From contig JAZUDI010000012.1 of the NCBI GenBank assembly GCA_045639525.1, positions 1-64,000 on the forward strand: a stretch of DNA of 64,000 bases, given 5' to 3'. Below the pieces are notes generated by a model, which saw only the letters and a list, made by a program, of their open reading frames with translations, did not search any database and was not told where the DNA came from. Source of the stretch: UBA1181 sp045639525 (GTDB taxonomy: Bacteria > Bacteroidota > Bacteroidia > Bacteroidales > Paludibacteraceae). Position 1 is the first letter of the stretch. Each line of letters starts with the position of its first letter. Shown here one piece after another: positions 33,946 to 42,813 of the stretch. Made by a program: the position numbers and the translations under genes.

Positions 33946-34821
33946 TTATTTCTGATGTCCGATTGCGAACTCCGCTACCAACGGTAAATGGTCCGACAAA
34001 TCGCTTTGCACGACCTTTACGGACGACAATTCCCAGTTTGCATCGTAGAGGATATGGTCGAGACGGAAGTGCATCCAGTCTTCATGGAAGGTGATGCCGA
34101 AGCCGTTGCCTCCCTCCCACCAGGCGTCTTTGAGCCCTGCTTTTTGTAAGGTATTAAGTGGTGAGGTGCCGGAGAAGTCGTTCATATCTCCCATGACGAT
34201 TGTGGGGAGATCTTCCGAGAGGATGCAGTCTCGGATGAGTTCAGCTTGCCGGGTGCGGATCTCCATCGCTTTTTTGTAATTGGCGTAATAGTCAGGGAGG
34301 TCAAGTATATCATGTTTATTTTTCAACGTATAGCGATGGGTTTTGTCAATATCGTTAGAACTGAAAAGATGGCATCCTACAATCCGTATGGGTTTTTCTT
34401 TCACCTTTAGGCGGAATTCGTAAGCGAGCGGATGCATGGTTGGAGTCTCTATCCTTTGACAGCTATCTATCGGATAGCGACTATAGAGTATATCACCGCC
34501 CAGAACCTTCCCATACTTTTCTGCCACATAGGAGTATTTCTCCTGTAGTTGGGAATGGAGCTGCGTTGCTACATTTAAGCTAAACTCGTTTATTAGAACG
34601 ATATCTGCGTCCTGCTTGATGATTTCATTGGCGATGTCCGTTTGTTTATCCTTGAACGCAGGATCGGTAACATGGATGTTCCATGTCATGACGCGGAGAC
34701 TCTTTGTCATGCAAACGCTGTAGGGATTGAAGGCGTAAAGTTTGAAATGGTGGTTGCAGGCTACGAGGAGCGCAACCAAAAGAGAGAGGGCAATAAGGAG
34801 TTTTTTGAGGAAGCGGGTCAT
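33946..34821 (-). CDS. Endonuclease/exonuclease/phosphatase family protein, copy B
   Basis: About 291 residues from MTRFLKKLL. Clearly paralogous to copy A (27129-27998), with the same hydrophobic N-terminus ending LLVAC and the same active-site set: VMTWNIHVTD, VLINEFS, GCHLFSSND, VMGDMNDFSGTSPLN, SDLSDHLPLVAEF. All expected catalytic residues are present. It follows the multi-TM protein gene by 43 bp. The presence of two intact copies plus two fragments within 8 kb shows repeated duplication and recombination at this site. Confidence 0.85.
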   Translation of the reverse strand: MTRFLKKLLIALSLLVALLVACNHHFKLYAFNPYSVCMTKSLRVMTWNIHVTDPAFKDKQTDIANEIIKQDADIVLINEFSLNVATQLHSQLQEKYSYVAEKYGKVLGGDILYSRYPIDSCQRIETPTMHPLAYEFRLKVKEKPIRIVGCHLFSSNDIDKTHRYTLKNKHDILDLPDYYANYKKAMEIRTRQAELIRDCILSEDLPTIVMGDMNDFSGTSPLNTLQKAGLKDAWWEGGNGFGITFHEDWMHFRLDHILYDANWELSSVKVVQSDLSDHLPLVAEFAIGHQK

Positions 34822-34864
34822 AGAGATAGTCTTTATCAAACGACATCTATGTAAAAAATCAACC

Positions 34865-36391
34865 CTAATTTTTCACACAGAAAGCGGAAGTATTGGACAA
34901 AATAGACTCTAATAATTTTTTCAAATCGGGATGAATAACACCGTCATAATAATTCAACACAAGATTTGCTTTTAATTTTGCTTTTTTCAAATCCAAATAT
35001 TGCATCTGATATGCAACAGCAGACAACAAAACAGCTTGATATATCCTATCATTCGTCAAAGCTACCCTATCTTCCAAAAACTTAATTACAAATTTCACAT
35101 TTTCTTCAGTTGGAGCTGGAAGTTTCGGAAGTTTTTTATAGCATGACACAAATTCCCTTGTGTGGCCTTCATACATGGCATAGAACGCAGTATTCACAGC
35201 ATATCCCCAAGGGTCTTTTTTCTTAACAAGCTTTGTGTATTTTTTGGATTCTTTGATTTTACCCAAATGGAAAAGTACTCTAGCCATAGCCAATTCATAA
35301 CTCAATGTTCTTGTAATGAATGGTACAGTTGACGATAGATCCTTCAATAGGCCAAGAGCATACTCATAATCTTTATGTTCTAATTCCTCCACATATTCTG
35401 CCTCTAAATAAACAAATTCAAGAAGATCATGTGATAACCCTCGCAATCTATCATTTTCGTGTTCTCCAGTATTGTAAAGAGAATGTGCAATCTCAATAGC
35501 TGTTGACAATCTGTGTTTAAGAACATAAATACATGCAGAATACAAGCGAATTAACTCTTCAATACTCTTTGCAACTTTTATTTTGCTAGTTACCTCAGAA
35601 TTATGATGGTTACGAATATTCCATTGAGCATATTGTGTTTCACGAGCCAAAATACTATCTACGTCACCAATTCTATTTTCTCCACAAGATAGTATTCTTG
35701 AATTAGCAAAAGAACAAAATTCAGTAAAAACATAGCCTTCACAACCATCTTCATTACCATCCATTACTCTAGAATAAATAACAGCATCTGCCTGACATAG
35801 AAATGACTTTACATAACGTTCAGCTTTCCGTTTGCCATTCACTATTCCAAATGGAGCTACTTTGATTTCAATCGAATCACAAGAATCTTCAATCCTATTA
35901 CAAGCCTCTTTCAGAGAATCTTCAACTTGCTTATCAGCACCCGTACTATTATCCACGAGAAAAATAATCTGTAATTTACCTGAATGGTTATAACATTTAA
36001 AATCGACAAAATAGTACAACAACAGTAATAACAACAAAATAACCCCCGTCCCCCAATATCTAAATGCAACAAGATTCCAAGAAGAACCACTAATCATATA
36101 TGGATAAACAATATAATAAAAACACGCACCAACCCCAATAATAAGTGAGCACCACAATAGAACCGCATAGCCAGTCTGTTGAAATGCGCGAAGTGTAGAA
36201 ACCATCCAACACAAAAAAATCATTATACCACAAGTAGCAATAATCCATATAGAAGCATCTACATCACAACCAATCTCAATAGATAGAATTGGAAACATTA
36301 GCACGATAACAACTATAACAGATAAAAAGCCTCCAGCTCTACTATTCCATCGAAATTGTAACCAATTAATGATTTCTAATAAATTATTCAT
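34865..36391 (-). CDS. Multi-TM protein with a large cytoplasmic helical domain, unknown
   Basis: 508 residues. Four hydrophobic helices lie within residues 20-145 (for example GFLSVIVVIVLMFPILS and WGTGVILLLLLLLYYFV). Next is an alpha/beta segment (~155-235) starting LQIIFLVDNSTGADKQVED and containing QADAVIYSRV, then a long all-helical part (~260-505) with TPR-like spacing. I recognise no family. The plan of membrane anchor, sensor-like fold and helical repeats resembles membrane effectors or receptors, and the neighbours (EEP, HEPN-like, putAbiC-like) are of defence type, but the function is open. AT-rich like its neighbours. Confidence 0.6.
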   Translation of the reverse strand: MNNLLEIINWLQFRWNSRAGGFLSVIVVIVLMFPILSIEIGCDVDASIWIIATCGIMIFLCWMVSTLRAFQQTGYAVLLWCSLIIGVGACFYYIVYPYMISGSSWNLVAFRYWGTGVILLLLLLLYYFVDFKCYNHSGKLQIIFLVDNSTGADKQVEDSLKEACNRIEDSCDSIEIKVAPFGIVNGKRKAERYVKSFLCQADAVIYSRVMDGNEDGCEGYVFTEFCSFANSRILSCGENRIGDVDSILARETQYAQWNIRNHHNSEVTSKIKVAKSIEELIRLYSACIYVLKHRLSTAIEIAHSLYNTGEHENDRLRGLSHDLLEFVYLEAEYVEELEHKDYEYALGLLKDLSSTVPFITRTLSYELAMARVLFHLGKIKESKKYTKLVKKKDPWGYAVNTAFYAMYEGHTREFVSCYKKLPKLPAPTEENVKFVIKFLEDRVALTNDRIYQAVLLSAVAYQMQYLDLKKAKLKANLVLNYYDGVIHPDLKKLLESILSNTSAFCVKN

Positions 36392-36667
36392 ATCTTATTA
36401 TTTTTGCTTATCACTTGCTAAATTACAAATTTCCTCTCATCCCCCATCAAAATGGCATGGGTTTATCTCTGAAAATTATCAACACTCTTTTGGGGGGAGG
36501 ATTATCTAAAACACGCTCGGCAACATCTACTTCACAAGCACATCCACAGCACCGCAAACCGTTAAAGTCCAACACATTACACAACACCCCAATATAATCC
36601 GGACCTTAAAATTGACAAATATGTCCTTAAGGTGACAAGGGTAGGATTTGCCATAGTTTTTATTCAG

Positions 36668-37288
36668 TTATTTAGTTTTCTTAACACCCAGCTTTTTACA
36701 TAGTTCTTCATAGTGTTTGCTGGTTCCAGAGTTGACAATATCCGTTATCAACGATAAAACCACCATATTCCCAGACACAACGTCTTCTTCTTTTATTTCA
36801 GTGTAGTCATTATCAAAATTGACATTTAGAGATATCTCGTACTCCATGATCCACCATCTCTCAATCCGGCAGAATAGGTCGTACATCTTATTGAAGTCCA
36901 CAAAGAATCCTTCGTCTAATCCATCCGTAATTATTTTGAACATCTCATGAGTAAGTGCGTTACGTCGCTCCTTGCAATGAGAAAACGTCTCAATATCTTC
37001 TTTTGAAATCACTTCTAAATCATTCCACCAAAGAAGAGATGAAATTAGAACTTTGCTACTCTTCCGGATAAAGGGACATTTTTCAGGATCATATAAGTCA
37101 AGAACCTTTGATTTGTACTCAACTTCATCAATCTCGTCAATTAACGTATAAAAATCACGAGGCTTCTGGATGATAGTATCCTCCAACATCTCATACAAAG
37201 TAATGTATAATGAGATGAATTCCAAGTTCGGTTTCAGAATCTTAGGATTCATTATATTCATCCACTGTTGTTTTATGTCCTTTTCCAT
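36668..37288 (-). CDS. HEPN-like protein, unknown
   Basis: 206 residues, predicted all-helical. Residues 109-114 are RNALTH, the R-N-x3-H (R-x4-6-H) motif of HEPN domains, followed by a helix (EMFKIITDGLDEGFFVDFN). HEPN proteins are often RNases in toxin-antitoxin or abortive-infection systems. No nucleotidyltransferase (MNT) partner is seen next to it, and the function is inferred from this one motif. It lies between the multi-TM gene and the putAbiC-like gene, all on the same strand but with gaps of 200-280 bp. Confidence 0.5.
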   Translation of the reverse strand: MEKDIKQQWMNIMNPKILKPNLEFISLYITLYEMLEDTIIQKPRDFYTLIDEIDEVEYKSKVLDLYDPEKCPFIRKSSKVLISSLLWWNDLEVISKEDIETFSHCKERRNALTHEMFKIITDGLDEGFFVDFNKMYDLFCRIERWWIMEYEISLNVNFDNDYTEIKEEDVVSGNMVVLSLITDIVNSGTSKHYEELCKKLGVKKTK

Positions 37289-37420
37289 AAGTAATGGTTT
37301 TAGTCATTTTTCTTATACATTCATCCCTTATGCGTCTAACTCCTGTACTGCCCCAAATCATAAAACTCTTCAACACGCTAGTATTTCTCCGCTTCTACGG
37401 GGCATCCAATAAAGCAACTT

Positions 37421-37468
37421 AGAGCGACCGTCAACCACTGTCCATTGTGGTTGACGGTCGCTCTTTTA
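37421..37468 (+). terminator. Strong hairpin with T-tail, forward direction
   Basis: A perfect 18-bp stem (37421-37438 with 37447-37464) and 8-nt loop, followed on the forward strand by TTTT. No forward-strand gene precedes it. On the reverse strand it lies 26 bp beyond the putAbiC-like stop (37490) but lacks a T-run there. It may still act as that gene's terminator. Confidence 0.7.
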
Positions 37469-37489
37469 TACCCTTTGAATCAAACACCC

Positions 37490-38722
37490 TTAACTATAAG
37501 GATCAACATCATATGGCATATTTATCACAAGAGGACTATTAACCTTCTTAACAGAAATCCAGACAGTGTGTTTTTTACCACTTTCTTCAATCCTAATATC
37601 ACATTTTATATTTAAATCATCAACTTTGTTAAACTGAGAATAATTTGAATAATCGAACACATACTTAAAGAAATCAACAAAGAAATCTTTTATGTTTTCG
37701 TCTTTCCAGTTATCAAGAACTTTATCCATCGATGTCTCATCAATAGATGAAGGATATGAATCACTGCGTACTATCTCAAACCTAAATTCTTTCTTGTCTT
37801 CCGAGACTTTCATCAAGCCCTGATATCTACTTGAATATTTCAAATCACAGGCTCTATCAATATCATTACCAAGAAGATTTTTTATGGATTTTTTTATTGC
37901 AATACACTCTGTATCTAACCTGTTTTTTTGAACACTTTCCAAAGCTTCTACCCATTTCTTAAACTCCAACAATCTTGTTAAAGGAAGATGTTTCAATAAA
38001 TTAAACTGATTCACATAGTTCCTCATTTTTCTACCATTATCGGTAAGACAATTGTATCTAAGCAACAATAACTCATCTTCGGAGAACTGACTTCTTATCA
38101 TCTTTGAAAGCATAGCCTTCTTTTTTCCTTTCAGATCCGACTGCCCAATTATCTGAAAAATTTGAAATAACAATCGATAATGAACAGACATACACTCTCT
38201 GTATTTGATATATTTTGTGTCAAATGATTTTCTTGCTTCATCAATTCTATCGGTAATATCACCACTCCCTTTGAATTCATAGAACATAGAATTCGCTATG
38301 TCTTTTATCGCCTCATGTCCATTCTCACTACCCAATTCACTCACAAACTCATATGAGTTAATAACACGATTATAAGACTCTAACAATGTAGAAATATGTT
38401 CATGTACTAACTGTAATTCAGACACTTCTCGGCTTCTATTATTACTATCACACATAAAAGAATTTGACTTCTCCTGTTCTTTTAAGGTATTAACAAGTAA
38501 GCGCAAACCAATATACGCAACAACCGTTCCGTAAAGTCCTCCTATAAAATCACCACAAATCCCCCATATGCTAACATCAATTGTACCTCGATATTGAAAA
38601 ACACAAAATAAGACAAATAAGACAAAAAAAGAAATGACAAGACAAACTTCTGCTTTGCGAATCTTACTCTCCCATTTCGATTTAAATATAGAATTATTAA
38701 TCTTTTCTATTTGATTTCCCAT
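37490..38722 (-). CDS. Putative phage abortive infection protein (putAbiC-like)
   Basis: 410 residues. Two membrane helices: KAEVCLVISFFVLFVLFCVF (~24-43), then the segment WGICGDFIGGLYGTVVAYIGL (~53-75) leading into LLVNTLKEQEK. The GDFxGG...LL-TLK-Q arrangement is typical of the putAbiC family. A long charged helical cytoplasmic part makes up the rest. Family members are annotated as abortive-infection proteins by similarity; the mechanism is unknown. The ATG overlaps the HNH gene's end by 16 nt, so the two genes form a translationally linked pair. Confidence 0.72.
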   Translation of the reverse strand: MGNQIEKINNSIFKSKWESKIRKAEVCLVISFFVLFVLFCVFQYRGTIDVSIWGICGDFIGGLYGTVVAYIGLRLLVNTLKEQEKSNSFMCDSNNRSREVSELQLVHEHISTLLESYNRVINSYEFVSELGSENGHEAIKDIANSMFYEFKGSGDITDRIDEARKSFDTKYIKYRECMSVHYRLLFQIFQIIGQSDLKGKKKAMLSKMIRSQFSEDELLLLRYNCLTDNGRKMRNYVNQFNLLKHLPLTRLLEFKKWVEALESVQKNRLDTECIAIKKSIKNLLGNDIDRACDLKYSSRYQGLMKVSEDKKEFRFEIVRSDSYPSSIDETSMDKVLDNWKDENIKDFFVDFFKYVFDYSNYSQFNKVDDLNIKCDIRIEESGKKHTVWISVKKVNSPLVINMPYDVDPYS

Positions 38723-39030
38723 GACTGTAACCTTTCAATATTAGTATTTCCACTGGATGTAATAATAGTCTGAAAAAGCGGATAGTTATTAGACTTTTTT
38801 CTGTTGTTTTGCCAATGTAAAGCATTTAGATTGGACAAAATATCCGATCCTCCAAGAGAGGATGGCAATAAATGATCAATCTCCCATCCATACTTTGATT
38901 CAATACCATAATGATCTCGACGTATCCAAGCACCAGCAAAATCCTTCCTCCATATATTAGAATCATAACCTTCTACTATATTGGCATTCCGCCACACCAT
39001 ATTTACCACCTGATCTGAAAAATAAGACAT
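38707..39030 (-). CDS. HNH endonuclease
   Basis: About 107 residues from MSYFSDQVV (ATG 39030; a TTG at 39075 would add 15). The beta-beta-alpha-metal HNH motif is visible: YGWEIDHLLPSSLGGSDILS, then NLNALHWQNNRKKSN, with the DH pair, the central Asn and the final His/Asn residues in place. An Asn/Trp-rich start (MVWRNANIVEGYD) is common in small HNH proteins of phage-defence or mobile elements. The gene overlaps the putAbiC-like gene by 16 nt. The substrate is presumably DNA. Confidence 0.8.
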   Translation of the reverse strand: MSYFSDQVVNMVWRNANIVEGYDSNIWRKDFAGAWIRRDHYGIESKYGWEIDHLLPSSLGGSDILSNLNALHWQNNRKKSNNYPLFQTIITSSGNTNIERLQSWEIK

Positions 39031-39080
39031 AACAATCGTAAAAGAATAAAAAAAACAAAAATCATCCCTTCCCAAAATCT

Positions 39081-39108
39081 AATCAAGTACCATAAACCTC
39101 ACTTGATT
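39081..39108. repeat. Inverted repeat upstream of the HNH/putAbiC-like pair
   Basis: AATCAAGT (39081-39088) and ACTTGATT (39101-39108) form an 8-bp inverted repeat with a 12-bp spacer, 50 bp before ATG 39030. It could be an operator for the pair, but no regulator gene is nearby. Confidence 0.35.
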
Positions 39109-39354
39109 ATACCCATCGGGGAAATGCTCTAAATTACAATATATTCTCCAACACCCAGTTCTAATAACTATTTAATTTTTCAATAACCTTATCTATCTAA
39201 ATTTTAAACACTTCCTTTTCATGCTAGGATTACAGAGAGGGAAAGTACTATATTGAGGGGACAACAGATATGTTCTTGGATTGTAGGGACCAAAGTAGGA
39301 GAATTGTGGGGAATGTGAATGCGATTGATACGCCATCAAAACACTCCAATAATA

Positions 39355-40455
39355 CTACAATGCCACAGGCAACCTTTTGGTTATTTTCTCAATGAATACT
39401 CTAACTTTTAAAAGAGAAAATAATTTTTCTCGTATCATATCGATAAAACAACAAAATAAAAAAAGAAACAAACAAGTCAACAAACAGTGAAACGCCATTG
39501 GGATTGAATACTCATCAGGTATAATTCGCTTCCAAAACCCTAAGTTTTTTTTAAGGTCTATGTTGTCATGAATCAAATACACTCCCAAAGTATAGGGTGA
39601 TAATTTCGATATCAAAGTTAGAAATTTCGAATTTACCACATCAAAATTAATGAACATACAAAAAACAGACAATGATAGTAAGAAAAGTGTACTATCATGA
39701 CGTAAAATTATCAGATGGAAAGAATGATTAGACGGATAAAAATCACGTATATTAATAATACATGTTGTTAACAACACGATTGCTAAAGAACATATTACAA
39801 ATTTATATCTATTGTTACTTACAATAGAAGGAAGATTATGCATTCTTATATATCCACCAACCAAGAATAAAAAAACAAACCAAGCCAAGCTATTAGATCC
39901 GGCAAAAAGATCTCCATAAGTATACTGACAACACATAATACCGCCCCAAATTATCAATAAGCGATATTGTTGTACGGAAAGATTCTTAACGAGAGTCGAA
40001 ATAAAAGGAGCGACTAATAACAAGCCACAATAATTAGTAATAAACCAATATTTTCTATTTAACATCGGAGCTAAAGAATAAAATAATTCTTTAATAGAAA
40101 TATCTAGATTCAAAAAATAACGTAAAATAATAATCCGAAGAAGGAAAAAACACAAACAGTAAAAAACGGTTTTCAGCCATATATCAAGCAACCCTTTCCA
40201 CCTAAAAGAATATCTATCTATCAAAAAAAAACCTGACAACAAGATAAACCCATTAACAGACGAACAACCCACCACTAGTAAAATCTGCGAAATAATCCAT
40301 CCCCACAATGAAACAAAATCTCCCAAAAAAAATTCTGAGAACATATTACTTCTATTTACGCCATGAATATAATAATGCCCTACTACAATAAAAAACATTA
40401 ACAGGACTCTATACAACTCAAAATTCTTTTGTCTATTTATTCCACTTTCACCCAT
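39355..40455 (-). CDS. Acyltransferase-3 family membrane protein
   Basis: 366 residues with about ten membrane helices. It starts with RQKNFELYRVLLMFFIVVGHYYIHG, the usual first helix with the catalytic histidine (GHYYIHG), followed by GFILLSGFFLIDR. Such proteins O-acetylate surface sugars at the membrane. It is co-oriented with, and 14 bp downstream of, a second acyltransferase and then the Pgl-like genes, so it probably decorates the glycan made by that locus. It is the last gene of the operon. Confidence 0.85.
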   Translation of the reverse strand: MGESGINRQKNFELYRVLLMFFIVVGHYYIHGVNRSNMFSEFFLGDFVSLWGWIISQILLVVGCSSVNGFILLSGFFLIDRYSFRWKGLLDIWLKTVFYCLCFFLLRIIILRYFLNLDISIKELFYSLAPMLNRKYWFITNYCGLLLVAPFISTLVKNLSVQQYRLLIIWGGIMCCQYTYGDLFAGSNSLAWFVFLFLVGGYIRMHNLPSIVSNNRYKFVICSLAIVLLTTCIINIRDFYPSNHSFHLIILRHDSTLFLLSLSVFCMFINFDVVNSKFLTLISKLSPYTLGVYLIHDNIDLKKNLGFWKRIIPDEYSIPMAFHCLLTCLFLFLFCCFIDMIREKLFSLLKVRVFIEKITKRLPVAL

Positions 40456-40469
40456 AATACACTGCTTTT

Positions 40470-41465
40470 TTATCGACTACTCACTGCTTTATTAGCACGC
40501 CTGACAAAGTATTTCTTCACAAATTTCATGCCGCCATATTTATTATTGATAACACATAAAAAAAACAGGAGAATTGTTGAAAACACAACAACCGACCAGA
40601 ACAATTGTGTAGCATTAAATGCAGGGAATAAACTCAGCATCGTACGAAGAACAACTGTTATAATAATCCAATGAGAAACATAAATAATGTATGAGTTGGC
40701 TCCAATGTACAAAAGTATTTTATTACATATTGGCAATCTATGAAATAGATTATCAACTACTATACAACATGCTATTGCATAGAGAAAATAACATGGATAA
40801 CACCCAGTTAATAAGGTATTTGAGCTGACATCTACACAAGGAATAACAGTACAAAGGAATACTATCACTGTCAGAATACTTAAACACAAAATACGTTTGT
40901 CATATTGTATTGTCTTAATACAATAACCAGTTACAAAAAAAGCAAGCCCCAAAAAAGTACTGGCTAAATACAACGGTTTATTTATATTTAAGACATTACA
41001 CCCCCAAGCGGCTAAAACACAAACAATTACCAATAATGAATTTTTCACAATACTATTCCCAACAAAAGATGAAATCTTTTTGTAAATTACATGACAAAAA
41101 AAGAGAGTCGACAAAAACCATAATGCTGAATTCCCACTTACAGCACCTTTTAAAAGAACTTCTGTTATAGGCAATACCACATAATGCTGCCAATTAAAAT
41201 CATGTCTTGCAATCAAATAAATCACACTAACCCCATAACCAATAATAGAAAAAGCTATATAAGGAAAAAGAAGGTTCTGAATTATGTCTTTATTATTTTT
41301 TTGAGGACTAAAGCAAATTCCGGACTTGAAAAAAAACCATGGAATTGAAAAATTTAGAGCAAAAACAAAGTCTTGAAACGCCGCAGGGAGTTTACATATT
41401 CTCCCAATATGTAAAAGAACAATCGACACCATAAACAATCCCGCAATGTTTGCATATGATTTCAT
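40470..41465 (-). CDS. Acyltransferase-3 family membrane protein
   Basis: About 331 residues from MKSYANIAGLFMVS (ATG 41465). The first helix carries the family histidine in IVLLHIGRI; PWFFFKSGICFSPQKNN and SLWF-type loop WFLSTLFFCHVIYKK follow, with ten helices in all. It resembles fucose/rhamnose O-acetyltransferase-like proteins. It lies between the aminotransferase and the other acyltransferase on the same strand. The start overlaps nothing; 29 bp separate it from the aminotransferase stop. Confidence 0.83.
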   Translation of the reverse strand: MKSYANIAGLFMVSIVLLHIGRICKLPAAFQDFVFALNFSIPWFFFKSGICFSPQKNNKDIIQNLLFPYIAFSIIGYGVSVIYLIARHDFNWQHYVVLPITEVLLKGAVSGNSALWFLSTLFFCHVIYKKISSFVGNSIVKNSLLVIVCVLAAWGCNVLNINKPLYLASTFLGLAFFVTGYCIKTIQYDKRILCLSILTVIVFLCTVIPCVDVSSNTLLTGCYPCYFLYAIACCIVVDNLFHRLPICNKILLYIGANSYIIYVSHWIIITVVLRTMLSLFPAFNATQLFWSVVVFSTILLFFLCVINNKYGGMKFVKKYFVRRANKAVSSR

Positions 41466-41494
41466 AGGAATTAAAAATTTCAGAATACAATATA

Positions 41495-42778
41495 TTATAT
41501 TTCCCCTATCGCCTCCTTGATGCAATCCACAATATATCTCACATCGTCGTCGGTCACATACGGTCCTGCTGGCAAGCAGAATCCTACCTTGAAGAGATCC
41601 TCCTCCACGCCGTTGGTATAGACCTGAGCATCAGCGTAGATAGGCTGCTTATGCATAGGTTTCCAGAGTGGCCTGCACTCTACTTTTTTAGCCAACATAA
41701 AGACGCGCAGCGCCTCTACATTCACATTCGGCTGGCAATCGGTTGTCGCTGAATCCACAGCGTGGATAACTCCGGCTGCACCGCCTACTGCGCTGGTGAT
41801 TACCTCCTTGTAGGCATCTTCTTCGCCCTTCACATGGACCTCTGGATCGATGGTTGCGGCGCATAGCCAGAAGTTGCTGTCGTAACGAGGGTCTGCAGGC
41901 TGTTTGTGAAGGTGGATTCCTTTCACATCCTTCAGTAACGTTTCGTACAACGACTGCACATGTTTGTGGTGGGCGATATGATCATCCAAGACGGTCATTT
42001 GGCCACGACCGATTCCAGCGCAGACATTGCTCATGCGGTAGTTGTAACCGATGGCTGTGTGTTGATAGTATGGGTAGGCGTCTCTCGCTTGCGTCGCGTA
42101 CCATAGCACCTCGTTGGCCTCCTCCTTGGTTCGGCAGATTAAGGCACCGCCTCCAGAGGTGGTGATCATCTTATTACCGTTGAAGGAGAGGACACCATAC
42201 TTTCCGAAAGTACCAAGCACTTGACCATTGAATCTTGAGCCCATTCCCTCTGCGGCATCCTCTACCACTGGAATGCCGTATTTGTCAGCGATCGCCATGA
42301 TCTTATCACAGTCGTAAGGCATTCCGTAGAGTGCCACAGGGATAATCGCTTTAGGGTAGTTTCCTGTCTTTGCCTTGCGGTCTATGATGGCCGCCTCCAA
42401 AAGTTCTGGATCCATGTTCCAAGTCTCCTTTTCGGAACCCACAAAGATAGGTTTCGCACCTAAGTAAGTGATGGGATGGGAAGAGGCGCAGAAGGTAAAA
42501 CTCTGCACCAATACCTCGTCGCCCGCCTTTACTCCGCAACCGATAAGAGCCAAGTGGACAGCTGCCGTACCTGCGCTTAGACAGACCACGGTTCTATCCA
42601 ACTGTGTACCGTCGCTTTTGGCGTTGGCAAAATTGGCAAGATCTTGCTCGAAAGCGTTGACATTAGGACCCATAGGCACCACCCAGTTAGTATCGAAAGC
42701 CTCTTGCACATATTTTTGTTCCATACCTGTTTCGCTCATGTGGGCGAGACAGAGATAGATGGTTTTTCTCTCTTCCAT
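41495..42778 (-). CDS. pglE: DegT/DnrJ/EryC1 aminotransferase, PglE-like
   Basis: 427 residues from MEERKTIYLCLAHMSE. Type I PLP fold with SAGTAAVHLAL near residue 70, PVVEDAAEGMGS with the cofactor Asp near 175, and the Schiff-base lysine in FNGNKMITTSGGG near 200. The start HMSETGMEQKYVQEAFDTNW resembles UDP-4-keto-GlcNAc aminotransferases (PglE). With PglD- and PglC-like genes next door it should make the 4-amino sugar of a bacillosamine-type glycan. The 4,6-dehydratase (PglF) is not in the window. Confidence 0.85.
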   Translation of the reverse strand: MEERKTIYLCLAHMSETGMEQKYVQEAFDTNWVVPMGPNVNAFEQDLANFANAKSDGTQLDRTVVCLSAGTAAVHLALIGCGVKAGDEVLVQSFTFCASSHPITYLGAKPIFVGSEKETWNMDPELLEAAIIDRKAKTGNYPKAIIPVALYGMPYDCDKIMAIADKYGIPVVEDAAEGMGSRFNGQVLGTFGKYGVLSFNGNKMITTSGGGALICRTKEEANEVLWYATQARDAYPYYQHTAIGYNYRMSNVCAGIGRGQMTVLDDHIAHHKHVQSLYETLLKDVKGIHLHKQPADPRYDSNFWLCAATIDPEVHVKGEEDAYKEVITSAVGGAAGVIHAVDSATTDCQPNVNVEALRVFMLAKKVECRPLWKPMHKQPIYADAQVYTNGVEEDLFKVGFCLPAGPYVTDDDVRYIVDCIKEAIGEI

Positions 42779-42813
42779 GAAATTATAATTTGAACTATTA
42801 ATATTCTCCAACC

